DNA from: Rarobacter incanus
Lineage (GTDB): Bacteria > Actinomycetota > Actinomycetes > Actinomycetales > Cellulomonadaceae
Reading direction: 5' to 3'
NCBI RefSeq assembly: GCF_006715765.1
Contig: NZ_VFNV01000001.1
Location: 1,550,001 to 1,614,000, forward strand
Length of the DNA: 64,000 bases
Position 1 is the first letter of the stretch. The number at the start of each line of letters is the position of its first letter. The notes beneath the pieces are model-generated. The model was not told the DNA's origin, did not search any database, and saw nothing but the letters and a program-made list of their open reading frames with translations. The translations under genes were made by a program, and so were the position numbers. Positions 26,115-33,828 of the stretch are shown piece after piece.

Positions 26115-26989
26115 GTCATCCATTCCTCAGCCCACTTCGGTACCCGGGCGGCAAAGCCCGCGTCGCGCCCTACCTTGCATCGCTGATGCGCGCACAGGCC
26201 ACTCGACCCACGATCTACGCAGAACCCTTCGCTGGTGGAGCAGGTGCGGCCCTTCGTCTACTCGTTGATGAGCAGGTGCGTGCGGTACGCATCAACGATC
26301 TCTCGCCGGGAATTGCCGCGTTCTGGCGTTGTGTCTTCTATGACACTGAGCGGTTCTCCCGGCAGATAGAAACGGCTGTGGTTGACCTTGAGCACTGGGA
26401 GCAGGCCCGACAGATATTTCAAAGCCCTTCTGAGCAAGAGGATCTCGAACTCGGGTTTGCGACGTTCTTCCTAAACAGATGCAATCGCTCCGGCATCCTC
26501 ACGGCACGTCCAATTGGGGGACTGAACCAGACCGGCAGGTGGAAGATTGACGCACGGTTCAACCGTGTGGATCTTGCGGAACGAGTGCGTCGCTTGGGGC
26601 AATACCGCAGGCGGGTGGAAGTCTCGCAACTAGACGGGCGAGAGTTCATGAAGACGCTCGAACCACTAGGTCAAGACGTGTTCGCCTACGTTGATCCGCC
26701 CTACATCGTGCAGGGCGAAGATCTGTACCTCGATTCGCTTTCATACGACGATCACCGACTCCTCGCAGAGCAACTACGCGACTCCTCCACTCCCTGGATG
26801 CTGACCTACGATGTCAGCGAGCGCGTGACTGAAGAACTCTATTCCGGGCTGCGTATGGCTCGATTTGACATTGCTCACACCGCGCAACGCCAACACATCG
26901 GCTCGGAAATTGTCGTGTTCAGTGAGCACATCAATGTCGATAGCATCCAACTTCTCAGAGGTGCCAATGCCTCGTGGGTCTCGGCGTAG
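26111..26989 (+). CDS. D12-class DNA adenine N6-methyltransferase (Dam-like)
   Basis: A 292-residue methylase: PLRYPGGK (8-15), SAM-binding AEPFAGGAG (37-45), FFLNRCNRSGI, and catalytic DPPY (195-198), all D12-class landmarks in the alpha order. It transfers methyl from SAM to the N6 of adenine; the target sequence cannot be read, though GATC is common in the class. The frame is open upstream to 25907 but the start is GTG 26111, overlapping the ParB-like gene's stop by four bases (GTGA). No restriction partner with matching specificity adjoins it: the XhoI-type nuclease beyond is convergent and has its own methylase. 26990-27245 holds no supported gene. Confidence 0.9.
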   Translation: MSHPFLSPLRYPGGKARVAPYLASLMRAQATRPTIYAEPFAGGAGAALRLLVDEQVRAVRINDLSPGIAAFWRCVFYDTERFSRQIETAVVDLEHWEQARQIFQSPSEQEDLELGFATFFLNRCNRSGILTARPIGGLNQTGRWKIDARFNRVDLAERVRRLGQYRRRVEVSQLDGREFMKTLEPLGQDVFAYVDPPYIVQGEDLYLDSLSYDDHRLLAEQLRDSSTPWMLTYDVSERVTEELYSGLRMARFDIAHTAQRQHIGSEIVVFSEHINVDSIQLLRGANASWVSA

Positions 26990-27245
26990 CGCCCCCGACT
27001 CGTTTGCGACGCGCACAGTTGCGGTGCCAACCTCATCCGGAGAACAGTGTATTTTTGTGAGCCGGAACCGGGCGAAGGGCTTTGGCGATAGTGACGCGAG
27101 TGACTGCGCGCCGCGTCGGCGAACCCGACCTCCGAGCCCTCACAGCCCGCCGCCAACACGAAGGATCACACGATCACCGCCATACCATGTCCCAGGACTT
27201 TCCCATCGACTCCGCGATTTCATTTGGTGTCTGGGCTTGTCCGTC

Positions 27246-27995
27246 CTACCGAACGATCCGATCGAAGACCTCGTCAGGTAGCGCCTTCACGTAGGTGATT
27301 CGCGCGCGGATCGCCGCTTCCAGATTCGCCAGCGACAAGGCCGGGGACGGCTCCGAATAGTCTCCGGCGCCGGCCTGAGAGGTAACGAGTCCCACGGCGT
27401 CGTAGTTGCCCTCGGCCACCATGCGCTCGAAGAAGATTCGATACCGCTCTATGTATGAAGCGCCATGAAACACGGAATCGGCAGGAAACGGCATCCCCAG
27501 CGGCACCTTCACGGGCCGCGTTGATCCCACCGCACTTTCAACGAGCATCACGAAGCCGAACCATGGCTTGAAATGCCCGAAGAGACCACGCTCTATCGCC
27601 ATCTGCGAGTCTGCGGCAAGTCCAAGTGCTTCTTCAGTTCGATTGTTGAAGTTATTACCGAAGGATGGGCCGCGCTGAGACTTGAACTCCATAGCCGCCA
27701 CGAGAGCATCCCGATAGAGCACGAGAAGGTCCCAGTTCTTTGAGGCTCGGAAGTATGCGGGAAGATTCGTTTGGCCGGAAGACCGCACTTCGAACTTCAC
27801 GTCGGGATCGCTTTGCCAGATGCTGGCAACTACCGCTTGCAGCGCATTCATCTGCTTGCCACCGGTCACTGCGGCGCGATTCCCCGTGTCCTTGACACCT
27901 GAGGCCTCACCTTGTTTGAGGGCCTGGGTGTCGAGGGATAGCCAGTACGACTGGACGGCGGATGCCCAAGTTTCTATCGATGTCAGTAGCGTCAC
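27246..27995 (-). CDS. Type II restriction endonuclease, XhoI/PaeR7I family
   Basis: 249 residues with the family's most conserved block: YFRASKNWDLLVLYRDALVAAMEFKS then QRGPSFGNNFNNRTEEALG. Putative PD-(D/E)XK residues are D89, E103 and K105. XhoI and PaeR7I cut CTCGAG; that specificity is inferred from family membership. Length is close to the known enzymes. It starts 9 bases after the cognate methylase stop, so methylase is translated first, a common safety order. The sequence shows no truncation. Confidence 0.88.
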   Translation of the reverse strand: MTLLTSIETWASAVQSYWLSLDTQALKQGEASGVKDTGNRAAVTGGKQMNALQAVVASIWQSDPDVKFEVRSSGQTNLPAYFRASKNWDLLVLYRDALVAAMEFKSQRGPSFGNNFNNRTEEALGLAADSQMAIERGLFGHFKPWFGFVMLVESAVGSTRPVKVPLGMPFPADSVFHGASYIERYRIFFERMVAEGNYDAVGLVTSQAGAGDYSEPSPALSLANLEAAIRARITYVKALPDEVFDRIVR

Positions 27996-28004
27996 TGTTG
28001 CCTT

Positions 28005-29633
28005 TCAAATTGTTCCGCAGGGCAGCCCGTAGGCCTCCTCTGCCGCCGTAGTCGCTGCGTCGCGATCCTTCTCGCGGAAGGCAGTCTTGAACCTCTCAGC
28101 GAGTTCGACAGTAAGTGATTCTGGCGACGGCACAGCTATCTTTCTGAGGTACTGCGCCTGGAATCGAAGTGTCCCGCCTCGCATTTTTACGCCGTACGAA
28201 CTGATGAACGCTTCAGCCACTCGGGAGAGCAGAAGCCCTCCCAGAACCTCTAGATCCCATCGATCAGAAACGATGTAGTAGAGATTGTGGTGGGGGTAGT
28301 ACCCTCCGGGTTCCAAGACAGGCGTGATCTGAGCTTTCATGTCCTGAAGAAGCAACTTTGGTCGTTCAGCGAGACCAGGCAGAACCTTGTCTATTGTCCT
28401 GTGCCAAGTTGCAGGGTTCTTCCTAGCGACGAAGCGACTCATCACGGCTTCATGGGAACTCAGTGTCGCGGTGAACCTAGGGTAATCCTCGGCATCAACA
28501 AGACGACCATGCTCATCCCACGGGTTCAGCATCACCTTCGCCGGAGGCCTCAAGTATCCTTGGCGAATGTCGTCAGCCATGACGATGGGGAGTAGTCGGG
28601 CAGGCTCGACATCCACATCCGTTGTTGAGTGGATGTAGGCCTTGTCGGCACCCGTGGCGACGCCGATTCCGATGCGAGTGTTGCCATCGGCTTCGAGCGT
28701 CGGGAAACGCTCGGCCAGATCTTCCAAAATCTTGATTGTGTGCGGTGACCCGGCAGGCCAGAAGTCAGCGGTCTCAAACCAGCTACTGAGCCGTGCTCCC
28801 GTCCATCCGTTACCTGAGGCCTCGGCCTCTGTACCCAACGCGAAGCGGACAGCGCGATCAGCTTCCTCAGCGCCAAAGTCCGCTGTTGTATCGACTATCG
28901 TGGCCGCGCCTTGCCGGGAATTGCGTAGAACAGTGATTGCGGGGTATGCCGATACCTCAGATTCGAAAGCGTCCACGTCGTGGAGTTGCCAAACGGTCTC
29001 GACTGCGTAGCCTGACACGACTAGGCCGCGGAGACGTTTCCCGTAAGCATTCCTCATCCAGCGGTCTGCGCATATGAAGGCGAGACGTCCGTCTTGTTTC
29101 AGTAGTCCCAACGAACGTTCGTAGAACCCAACGTAAATGTCGGCCCGGCCGCGCATGGTCTTCCATCGCGACCTGTACTCAGCTTCGACTTCATTGTCTA
29201 GGTCATCGCTCCGAATATACGGCGGGTTCCCGATCACGACATCGGCTTGCCCTCGGATGTCAGCAAGTAAGAAATCGCCGGATTGCACCCAGAGAGCCGC
29301 AAGTTCAACTGCCTCGACGGATGTTGCGCCCGCACTACTCAGCATGTCAGCAATTGCAATCCTGCAGTGCTCTGCGTGCTGTGGTTGCAAATCGATGCCC
29401 AGAATGCAGTTCGAGAGCTCACGGAATGGGACCCCACGCGTCTTCGCGCTTCGAAGAAGTCGCTCAACTGCAGGAAGCAGAAAAGCTCCCGATCCGATTG
29501 AGGGCTCGATCAAGCGCATGGTCGTTAGATTCCGTTCAGCGGAGTAGCCAACGAGGTCGAGCATCGTCTCGACCACCCACCGCCGAGTAAAGACCTCGCC
29601 ATACTCGACGGCCTCAAGAACTGCCGAACTCAT
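28005..29633 (-). CDS. N6-adenine DNA methyltransferase of the XhoI/PaeR7I-type R-M system
   Basis: 543 residues. Motif I EPSIGSGAF (43-51) and catalytic motif IV NPPY (136-139) mark an N6-adenine methylase of the gamma order. The remaining 350 residues are a target-recognition half typical of PaeR7IM-like and Eco57I-like enzymes. It should protect CTCGAG by methylating the adenine. The frame is open to 29822, but I place the start at ATG 29633 (MSSAVLEAVEYGEVFT) because AGGAGGG lies eight bases upstream. The zinc-finger gene ends 82 bases upstream on the same strand. Confidence 0.88.
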   Translation of the reverse strand: MSSAVLEAVEYGEVFTRRWVVETMLDLVGYSAERNLTTMRLIEPSIGSGAFLLPAVERLLRSAKTRGVPFRELSNCILGIDLQPQHAEHCRIAIADMLSSAGATSVEAVELAALWVQSGDFLLADIRGQADVVIGNPPYIRSDDLDNEVEAEYRSRWKTMRGRADIYVGFYERSLGLLKQDGRLAFICADRWMRNAYGKRLRGLVVSGYAVETVWQLHDVDAFESEVSAYPAITVLRNSRQGAATIVDTTADFGAEEADRAVRFALGTEAEASGNGWTGARLSSWFETADFWPAGSPHTIKILEDLAERFPTLEADGNTRIGIGVATGADKAYIHSTTDVDVEPARLLPIVMADDIRQGYLRPPAKVMLNPWDEHGRLVDAEDYPRFTATLSSHEAVMSRFVARKNPATWHRTIDKVLPGLAERPKLLLQDMKAQITPVLEPGGYYPHHNLYYIVSDRWDLEVLGGLLLSRVAEAFISSYGVKMRGGTLRFQAQYLRKIAVPSPESLTVELAERFKTAFREKDRDAATTAAEEAYGLPCGTI

Positions 29634-29715
29634 CCTGCAACCCTCCTCTGCGTCCATCGTGTTCAGGTGACTCAACCTTTCACGCTGAAGCGTACGGCTA
29701 GCCACTGACATTCTC

Positions 29716-30570
29716 TCAGGGCAGGAGAGGAAACCGCTGATCGTGTCCACCTTCGTTGTTCTCGCCGGGCGGCGGCTTGCGGGTGAAGCGTTGCATGTTG
29801 CGGTGGACGTTGGTCGCCACACCGGGCTTCTCGTCAGCTGGCTCTGCAGGTTCTGGTGGCTCGTAGCTTGCGGCGAGTTTGACCAGGGCCTCGTAGAGCA
29901 CTTCGGTGTTGTTGTAGAGATCCCAGAACCGCGACTGGTCGGGGCTGAAGGCGGGATCTTCGCCTCCTCGGACGGCTTCGATAAGTGCCCAGATCACGTT
30001 TACGAGCGCATCGTCGTTGGCGAACACCTCGCGGATGCACTCGGTTCGCGGGTGCGGCACATCGATACGACGTTCCCTGATCTCGGTGACGATGCGCTCC
30101 ACGACTTGCACCTGGACGGCTCCGTCGCGGTGGGCTCGGCAGTCTTCGTACGCAGCCTTCCGGCACGTCGGAAAGCAGTATATCCGGGGCCTGCCTGTCG
30201 GTTTCACATCTTTGAGCTTGCTCCCGCAGCGAGCACACTTCGTCGGCAGTTCAACTGCGCGCGAAACGCGGGTGGTGCGGTCGTGGCGCCGTTGCCTGGC
30301 TTTGTGCAGTTCACTGAGCCGGGCCGCCTCGTGGGGGCGAAGCTCACTGAGAAGGACGATCAAGCGTTGCTCCATCGCCCTCTGTCCGGGCCTGCCAAGC
30401 TCATCGCTGGGCGTGGCGAAGAACCTATCGAGCACCTGACTGTTCAGGGTGGGGATCGCCGCCGTGGCTTCGAGGAGTTCGTCTTCGTCTCCTGCTTCGA
30501 GCGCGGCGAGCCATCGCTGGTAGCGGGCGTCGAACTCCGCCTCGTCGGGGTCGTAGCGTCTGAGTGCCAT
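29716..30570 (-). CDS. Zinc-ribbon protein of unknown function
   Basis: 284 residues. The N-terminal 95 are helical and charged (DPDEAEFDARYQRWLAALEAG...). Residues 109-140 carry a zinc-binding motif CARCGSKL...GRPRIYCFPTCRKAAYE, with four cysteines in a C-x2-C...C-x3-C arrangement. The remainder is helical with a disordered C-terminal tail. The C-x3-C variant of the GRPRxYC-type finger is widespread in actinobacterial plasmid and phage proteins. It is first on the strand that continues into the R-M pair, so it might control or assist it. A transcriptional controller role is speculative because no HTH is visible. A long opposite-strand frame over it is a shadow. Confidence 0.65.
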   Translation of the reverse strand: MALRRYDPDEAEFDARYQRWLAALEAGDEDELLEATAAIPTLNSQVLDRFFATPSDELGRPGQRAMEQRLIVLLSELRPHEAARLSELHKARQRRHDRTTRVSRAVELPTKCARCGSKLKDVKPTGRPRIYCFPTCRKAAYEDCRAHRDGAVQVQVVERIVTEIRERRIDVPHPRTECIREVFANDDALVNVIWALIEAVRGGEDPAFSPDQSRFWDLYNNTEVLYEALVKLAASYEPPEPAEPADEKPGVATNVHRNMQRFTRKPPPGENNEGGHDQRFPLLP

Positions 30571-30704
30571 CTTCTACGTTACGTCGGTTTCATCGCCGAC
30601 GTAAGTGGCGAATCCTCGATCTGCAATACGCGTGTCCTCTCGGTGAGGACCGATCTTGGAGCAGAGTTTCGTTCATCGTGTGGGCGGGTGCGCACCTGTC
30701 CTTC

Positions 30705-30818
30705 ATGGCTGGCGAGGCGGAGAATCTGAGGCTGCGAGTGACGCGGCGGGATGATCCTGACCTGGGCAAGCTCATCGAGTGGGTGCTCGGCATCGCCGAC
30801 GCACGGCACCGCGCCTGA
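30705..30818 (+). CDS. Possible 37-residue protein or gene fragment
   Basis: ATG 30705 opens a short frame, MAGEAENLRLRVTRRDDPD followed by LGKLIEWVLGIADARHRA. It ends 131 bases before the recombinase start and reads like a natural helical peptide, but has no clear Shine-Dalgarno. It could be a small partner of the recombinase or the 3' end of a lost gene. 30571-30949 otherwise contains only the divergent promoter region of the zinc-ribbon gene and the recombinase leader. Confidence 0.3.
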   Translation: MAGEAENLRLRVTRRDDPDLGKLIEWVLGIADARHRA

Positions 30819-30949
30819 ATCGCTGGTGAGCCCGACCCCTACGGCCTCCCGCCGCCTGATGGTTTCGCCAAGTCGTCTCCAGCACTTCGTTCAGTCAGGG
30901 GTGTGCGAGAGGATCGAGGCGAAGCACTACCCCCGACAAGGGGGCCACC

Positions 30950-32596
30950 ATGAGCACCACAGTCACCATCGACGAGGCGGACGCCCCGGTGCTGCTCGCG
31001 GTTGTCCTAGCTCCGTGTCTCCACCCGCGAACAGGCCGAGCGCGGCGGCACAGACGAAGGCTTCTCGATCCCCGCCCAACGCGAGGCCAACGCGCGGAAA
31101 GCTGCCGGCTGGACGCACGGGTCGTGTGTGAGTTCGTCGATGCTGGGGAGTCGGCCAGGTCGGCGGATCGCGACGGGCGGCAGGAGATGCTCGCGTTCAT
31201 CGCCGCGACCAGGGTGACCTTCTGCATCGTGCACAAGCTGGACCGGCTCACACGCAACCGCGCCGACGACGTGAAAATCCACGGAGTCCTCACCGCTGGG
31301 GTGACGCTCGTGTCGGCGACCGAGTCGATCGACCAAACTCCCTCGGGGATGCTGGTACACGGGATCATGTCGTCCATCGCGGAGTTCTACAGCCGCAACT
31401 TCGCCACCGAAGCTACCAAGGGCCTGACGCAAAAGCTCGCGCAGGGCGGCACCCCCATGCGAGCGCCCATCGGGTATCTCAACGTCCGTAAGCGTGATGA
31501 GCAAGGGCGTGAGTATCGGACTGTGGAGGTGGACTCGGAGCGTGCTCCGTTCATCCAGTGGGTGTTCGAGCAATACGCCACCGGCGAGCACACCGTCATC
31601 GACCTCTTCACCGACGCAACCGCCAGGGGCCTCGTCACCGTCGCGACACCGCAACGCCCGTCAGGGCCGGTCGGGCGTTCGACGTTCTTCAAGATTCTGC
31701 GCAACCCGTACTACATCGGGCTCGTGCCCTACAAAGGCGCAACCCACCCCGGCACTCACGAGCCACTGGTCGACATGGAGACCTGGCAGCGCGTCCAAAC
31801 ACTGCTCGATACCGCGAAGGCGGCCCGCGCTCGGAAGCGTACCTACGATCACTATCTGAAAGGGTCCCTGTTCTGCGGGGCCTGTGGGTCGAGGATGCAG
31901 CTCGATCTGCCGAAAAACAAGCAGGGCATCCGCTACGCCTACTTCGCCTGCACCGGCAGACGCAAACGCACCACCGGCTGCACCCGCAGAGCCGTACCCG
32001 TCGCGGTCGCGGAACGCCTCGTCGCCAACTGCTACTCGCATATCTCAATCAGTGAGACCCAATACTCCGACCTCGCCCGAGAGGTTGAGGCCGCATTCGA
32101 TGAGCGGTTCGCCGCCCGCTCCGATGAACTCGCGGAATTGACCGCCAACCGGCACAGGCTCGAAGTCGAGTCCGACAAGATCCTCGCCGCGCACTTCGCC
32201 GACGCCATCGACCTCACGACCTTGAAGCGGCATCAAGACCGCATCCGCACCGGCCTCGCCGACGTGAACCGCCGCCTCGCCGAGCACAGCGAACACCACA
32301 CCGGCGGCCGCGCATTCCTCCACGACTCACTCCGACTGCTGACTGACGCGCACCGCACCTACGTACACTCCGATGACGCGAACCGCAGGCTCGCGAACCA
32401 AGCGTTCTACCCGAGGTTGGAGATCACCGACGACGAGCAACTACGCCCCGCCTCGCAGAGCCGTTCGCCACCATCGTCACCCAAGCGAGCACGCTCACCG
32501 GAGGCAAGGAAGCCAAACGGGAACACTCAACATCTACTGATGTCGCGTGTTCCCGTAAGACACTTTGGGTGGAGCCAAGGGGACTCGAACCCCTAA
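30950..32596 (+). pseudogene. Large serine recombinase, disrupted by frameshifts
   Basis: The main frame (548 codons) carries resolvase-domain remains (EFVDAGESARSADRDGRQEML, KLDRLTRNRADD, ESIDQTPSGMLVHGI). It also has the recombinase domain (residues 165-270), a Cys-rich zinc ribbon (FCGACGSRM ... TTGCTRRA) and a coiled coil. The segment holding the catalytic serine, LRVSTREQAERGGTDEGFSI, is in a different frame from 31011 to about 31100. A stop lies directly before it, and the reading returns by 31130, so two compensating shifts are needed. A third shift near 32440 would give the natural end RLAEPFATIVTQ. As read, the protein lacks its nucleophile. Either it is a dead integrase or the assembly has local errors. 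The 3' end runs into tRNA-Ala. Confidence 0.8.
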
Positions 32597-32642
32597 CCCC
32601 CTGCTTGCAAAGCAGGTGCGCTACCAATTGCGCCATGGCCCC
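32570..32642 (-). tRNA. tRNA-Ala (anticodon TGC)
   Basis: A 73-nt cloverleaf: acceptor GGGGCCA/TGGCTCC with discriminator A, D stem GCGC/GCGC, anticodon arm CCTGC-TTTGCAA-GCAGG, and T arm AGGGGTTCGAGTCCCCT. CCA is not encoded. The 3' end faces the island and the recombinase, the usual side for element integration. Confidence 0.97.
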
Positions 32643-32705
32643 GTATATGCGGCCCACCCCGCAAAAGGTGCATGCCGTCATTCCGCCTTTGAGGCGCCCG
32701 GATCG

Positions 32706-32822
32706 TCAGACCTTGTCGGTCACTTCGGCCCAGAGGTCGCGGGCCTCGTCCTCCTGTGCGACCAAACGCCAGATGACGATTCCTACACCGACGAGCGTCG
32801 CTGCGAATAGCAACTTCTTCAT
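32706..32822 (-). CDS. DLW-39 family small membrane protein
   Basis: A 38-residue protein, MKKLLFAATLVGVGIVIW then RLVAQEDEARDLWAEVTDKV. It has one transmembrane helix and a short acidic tail containing the diagnostic DLW. AGGAGG lies seven bases before ATG 32822. The DLW-39 family is a known actinobacterial family of about 39 residues with no assigned function. Its place between tRNA-Ala and tRNA-Ile beside the DUF3566-gyrA genes matches the family's conserved location. It is too short for most gene callers. Confidence 0.85.
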   Translation of the reverse strand: MKKLLFAATLVGVGIVIWRLVAQEDEARDLWAEVTDKV

Positions 32823-32849
32823 TCTCGTCCTCCTCAAAAAGTCGGATCG

Positions 32850-32923
32850 TGGGCCTTGGAGGACTTGAACCTCCGACCTCTTCGTTATCAGCGAAGCGCT
32901 CTAACCGCCTGAGCTAAAGGCCC
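32850..32923 (-). tRNA. tRNA-Ile (anticodon GAT)
   Basis: A 74-nt cloverleaf: acceptor GGGCCTT/AAGGCCC with discriminator A, D arm TAGCTCAGGCGGTTAGAGC, anticodon arm CTTCG-CTGATAA-CGAAG, and T arm GGAGG-TTCAAGT-CCTCC. CCA is not encoded. Confidence 0.97.
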
Positions 32924-33009
32924 GTTCGTGACACCCGTGGGATCGCCACCGTATCGGTGTCACGGCGATTGACATTACCGTACTTTCCGGTCAGTAACCA
33001 AATCGGCGA

Positions 33010-33711
33010 TCACTCGTCTGTCAGTGTGACCGTGATACCGCCGACCAACATGGCCGTGAGGTTGTACAGGAACGCGAAGATCGTTGACAGCGCGGTCAAG
33101 ACAACGACATCAATTAGCGCAATGATCGTTGCCAACGACAGTGTCCGTTCGAGCGTCACCCACTGCAAAATGTTGAACTTCTCCGGCTCGCCCGCAATTT
33201 CGGCGATCGTGTCGTTGACGGTCGTGAAGACGTGCATACCGTCCAAGACGTACCAAAAGACACCGGACGCGACGATGATCATGATCCCCACCGCGAACGA
33301 AATTAAGAACGAGAACTTCACGACCGACCACGGGTCGACCCGCGACACGGCAAGTCGCACCTTGCGCGGTCCGGGCAGGCCTCCAGCGGCCACGGTGGCT
33401 GCCTTCTTTAGGTTGTGGGGCCGGTTGTCACCGCCTGGACGCGCGCCACCGCTCGCCCCGGCGGGAGTTGCGCCGCCGGTCCCCGCGGATGCGCCCGCGG
33501 CAGCGTAGCCGGCGGGGGGAACGGACGCGGGTGCCTCTGCTGGGGTGGCGGCCCCAGAACCTGCACCATCGGCGCCGCCCGCGGCGGCGGTGGGCCCGCT
33601 GCCGGCCTCGGTCCCCGCTGTCACGACCGGCTTGACCGACTTGCGGGTGGGGCTGGTCGCGTTGCCGTTACCGACGCCCGCGCCGTTGCTCTTCTTCTTC
33701 TGTGCCGCCAC
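33010..33711 (-). CDS. DUF3566 transmembrane protein
   Basis: A 233-residue actinobacterial membrane protein. The first 120 residues are a low-complexity Ala/Gly/Pro cytosolic region. The DUF3566 domain follows: KVRLAVSRVDPWSVVKFSFLISFAVGIMIIVASGVFWYVLD (first helix), a soluble segment, and a second helix LATIIALIDVVVLTALSTIFAFLYNLTAMLVGGI. The gene regularly follows gyrA in this phylum, and a role in cell-envelope or division processes has been proposed for relatives. It sits 117 bases after gyrA on the same strand. Confidence 0.9.
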   Translation of the reverse strand: MAAQKKKSNGAGVGNGNATSPTRKSVKPVVTAGTEAGSGPTAAAGGADGAGSGAATPAEAPASVPPAGYAAAGASAGTGGATPAGASGGARPGGDNRPHNLKKAATVAAGGLPGPRKVRLAVSRVDPWSVVKFSFLISFAVGIMIIVASGVFWYVLDGMHVFTTVNDTIAEIAGEPEKFNILQWVTLERTLSLATIIALIDVVVLTALSTIFAFLYNLTAMLVGGITVTLTDE

Positions 33712-33828
33712 AGTCCCTACTTTCCGTCAGGTTCCCACCGTCGCCACCGCGGCGGCGGTGACGCATCTACCCATTGTTGCCGGTGGCGGGGTCCGCACCC
33801 CGCCACCACACCGTTTCCGGCGTTTCTT

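Noticed and set aside
29743-30729. Long plus-strand frame opposite the zinc-ribbon gene
   Set aside because: Its translation has no recognisable features. The minus frame carries the Cys motif, normal composition and operon position.
32424-32681. Frame containing MAQLVAHLLCKQGVRGSSPLGST across tRNA-Ala
   Set aside because: This is the well-known false translation of a tRNA gene.
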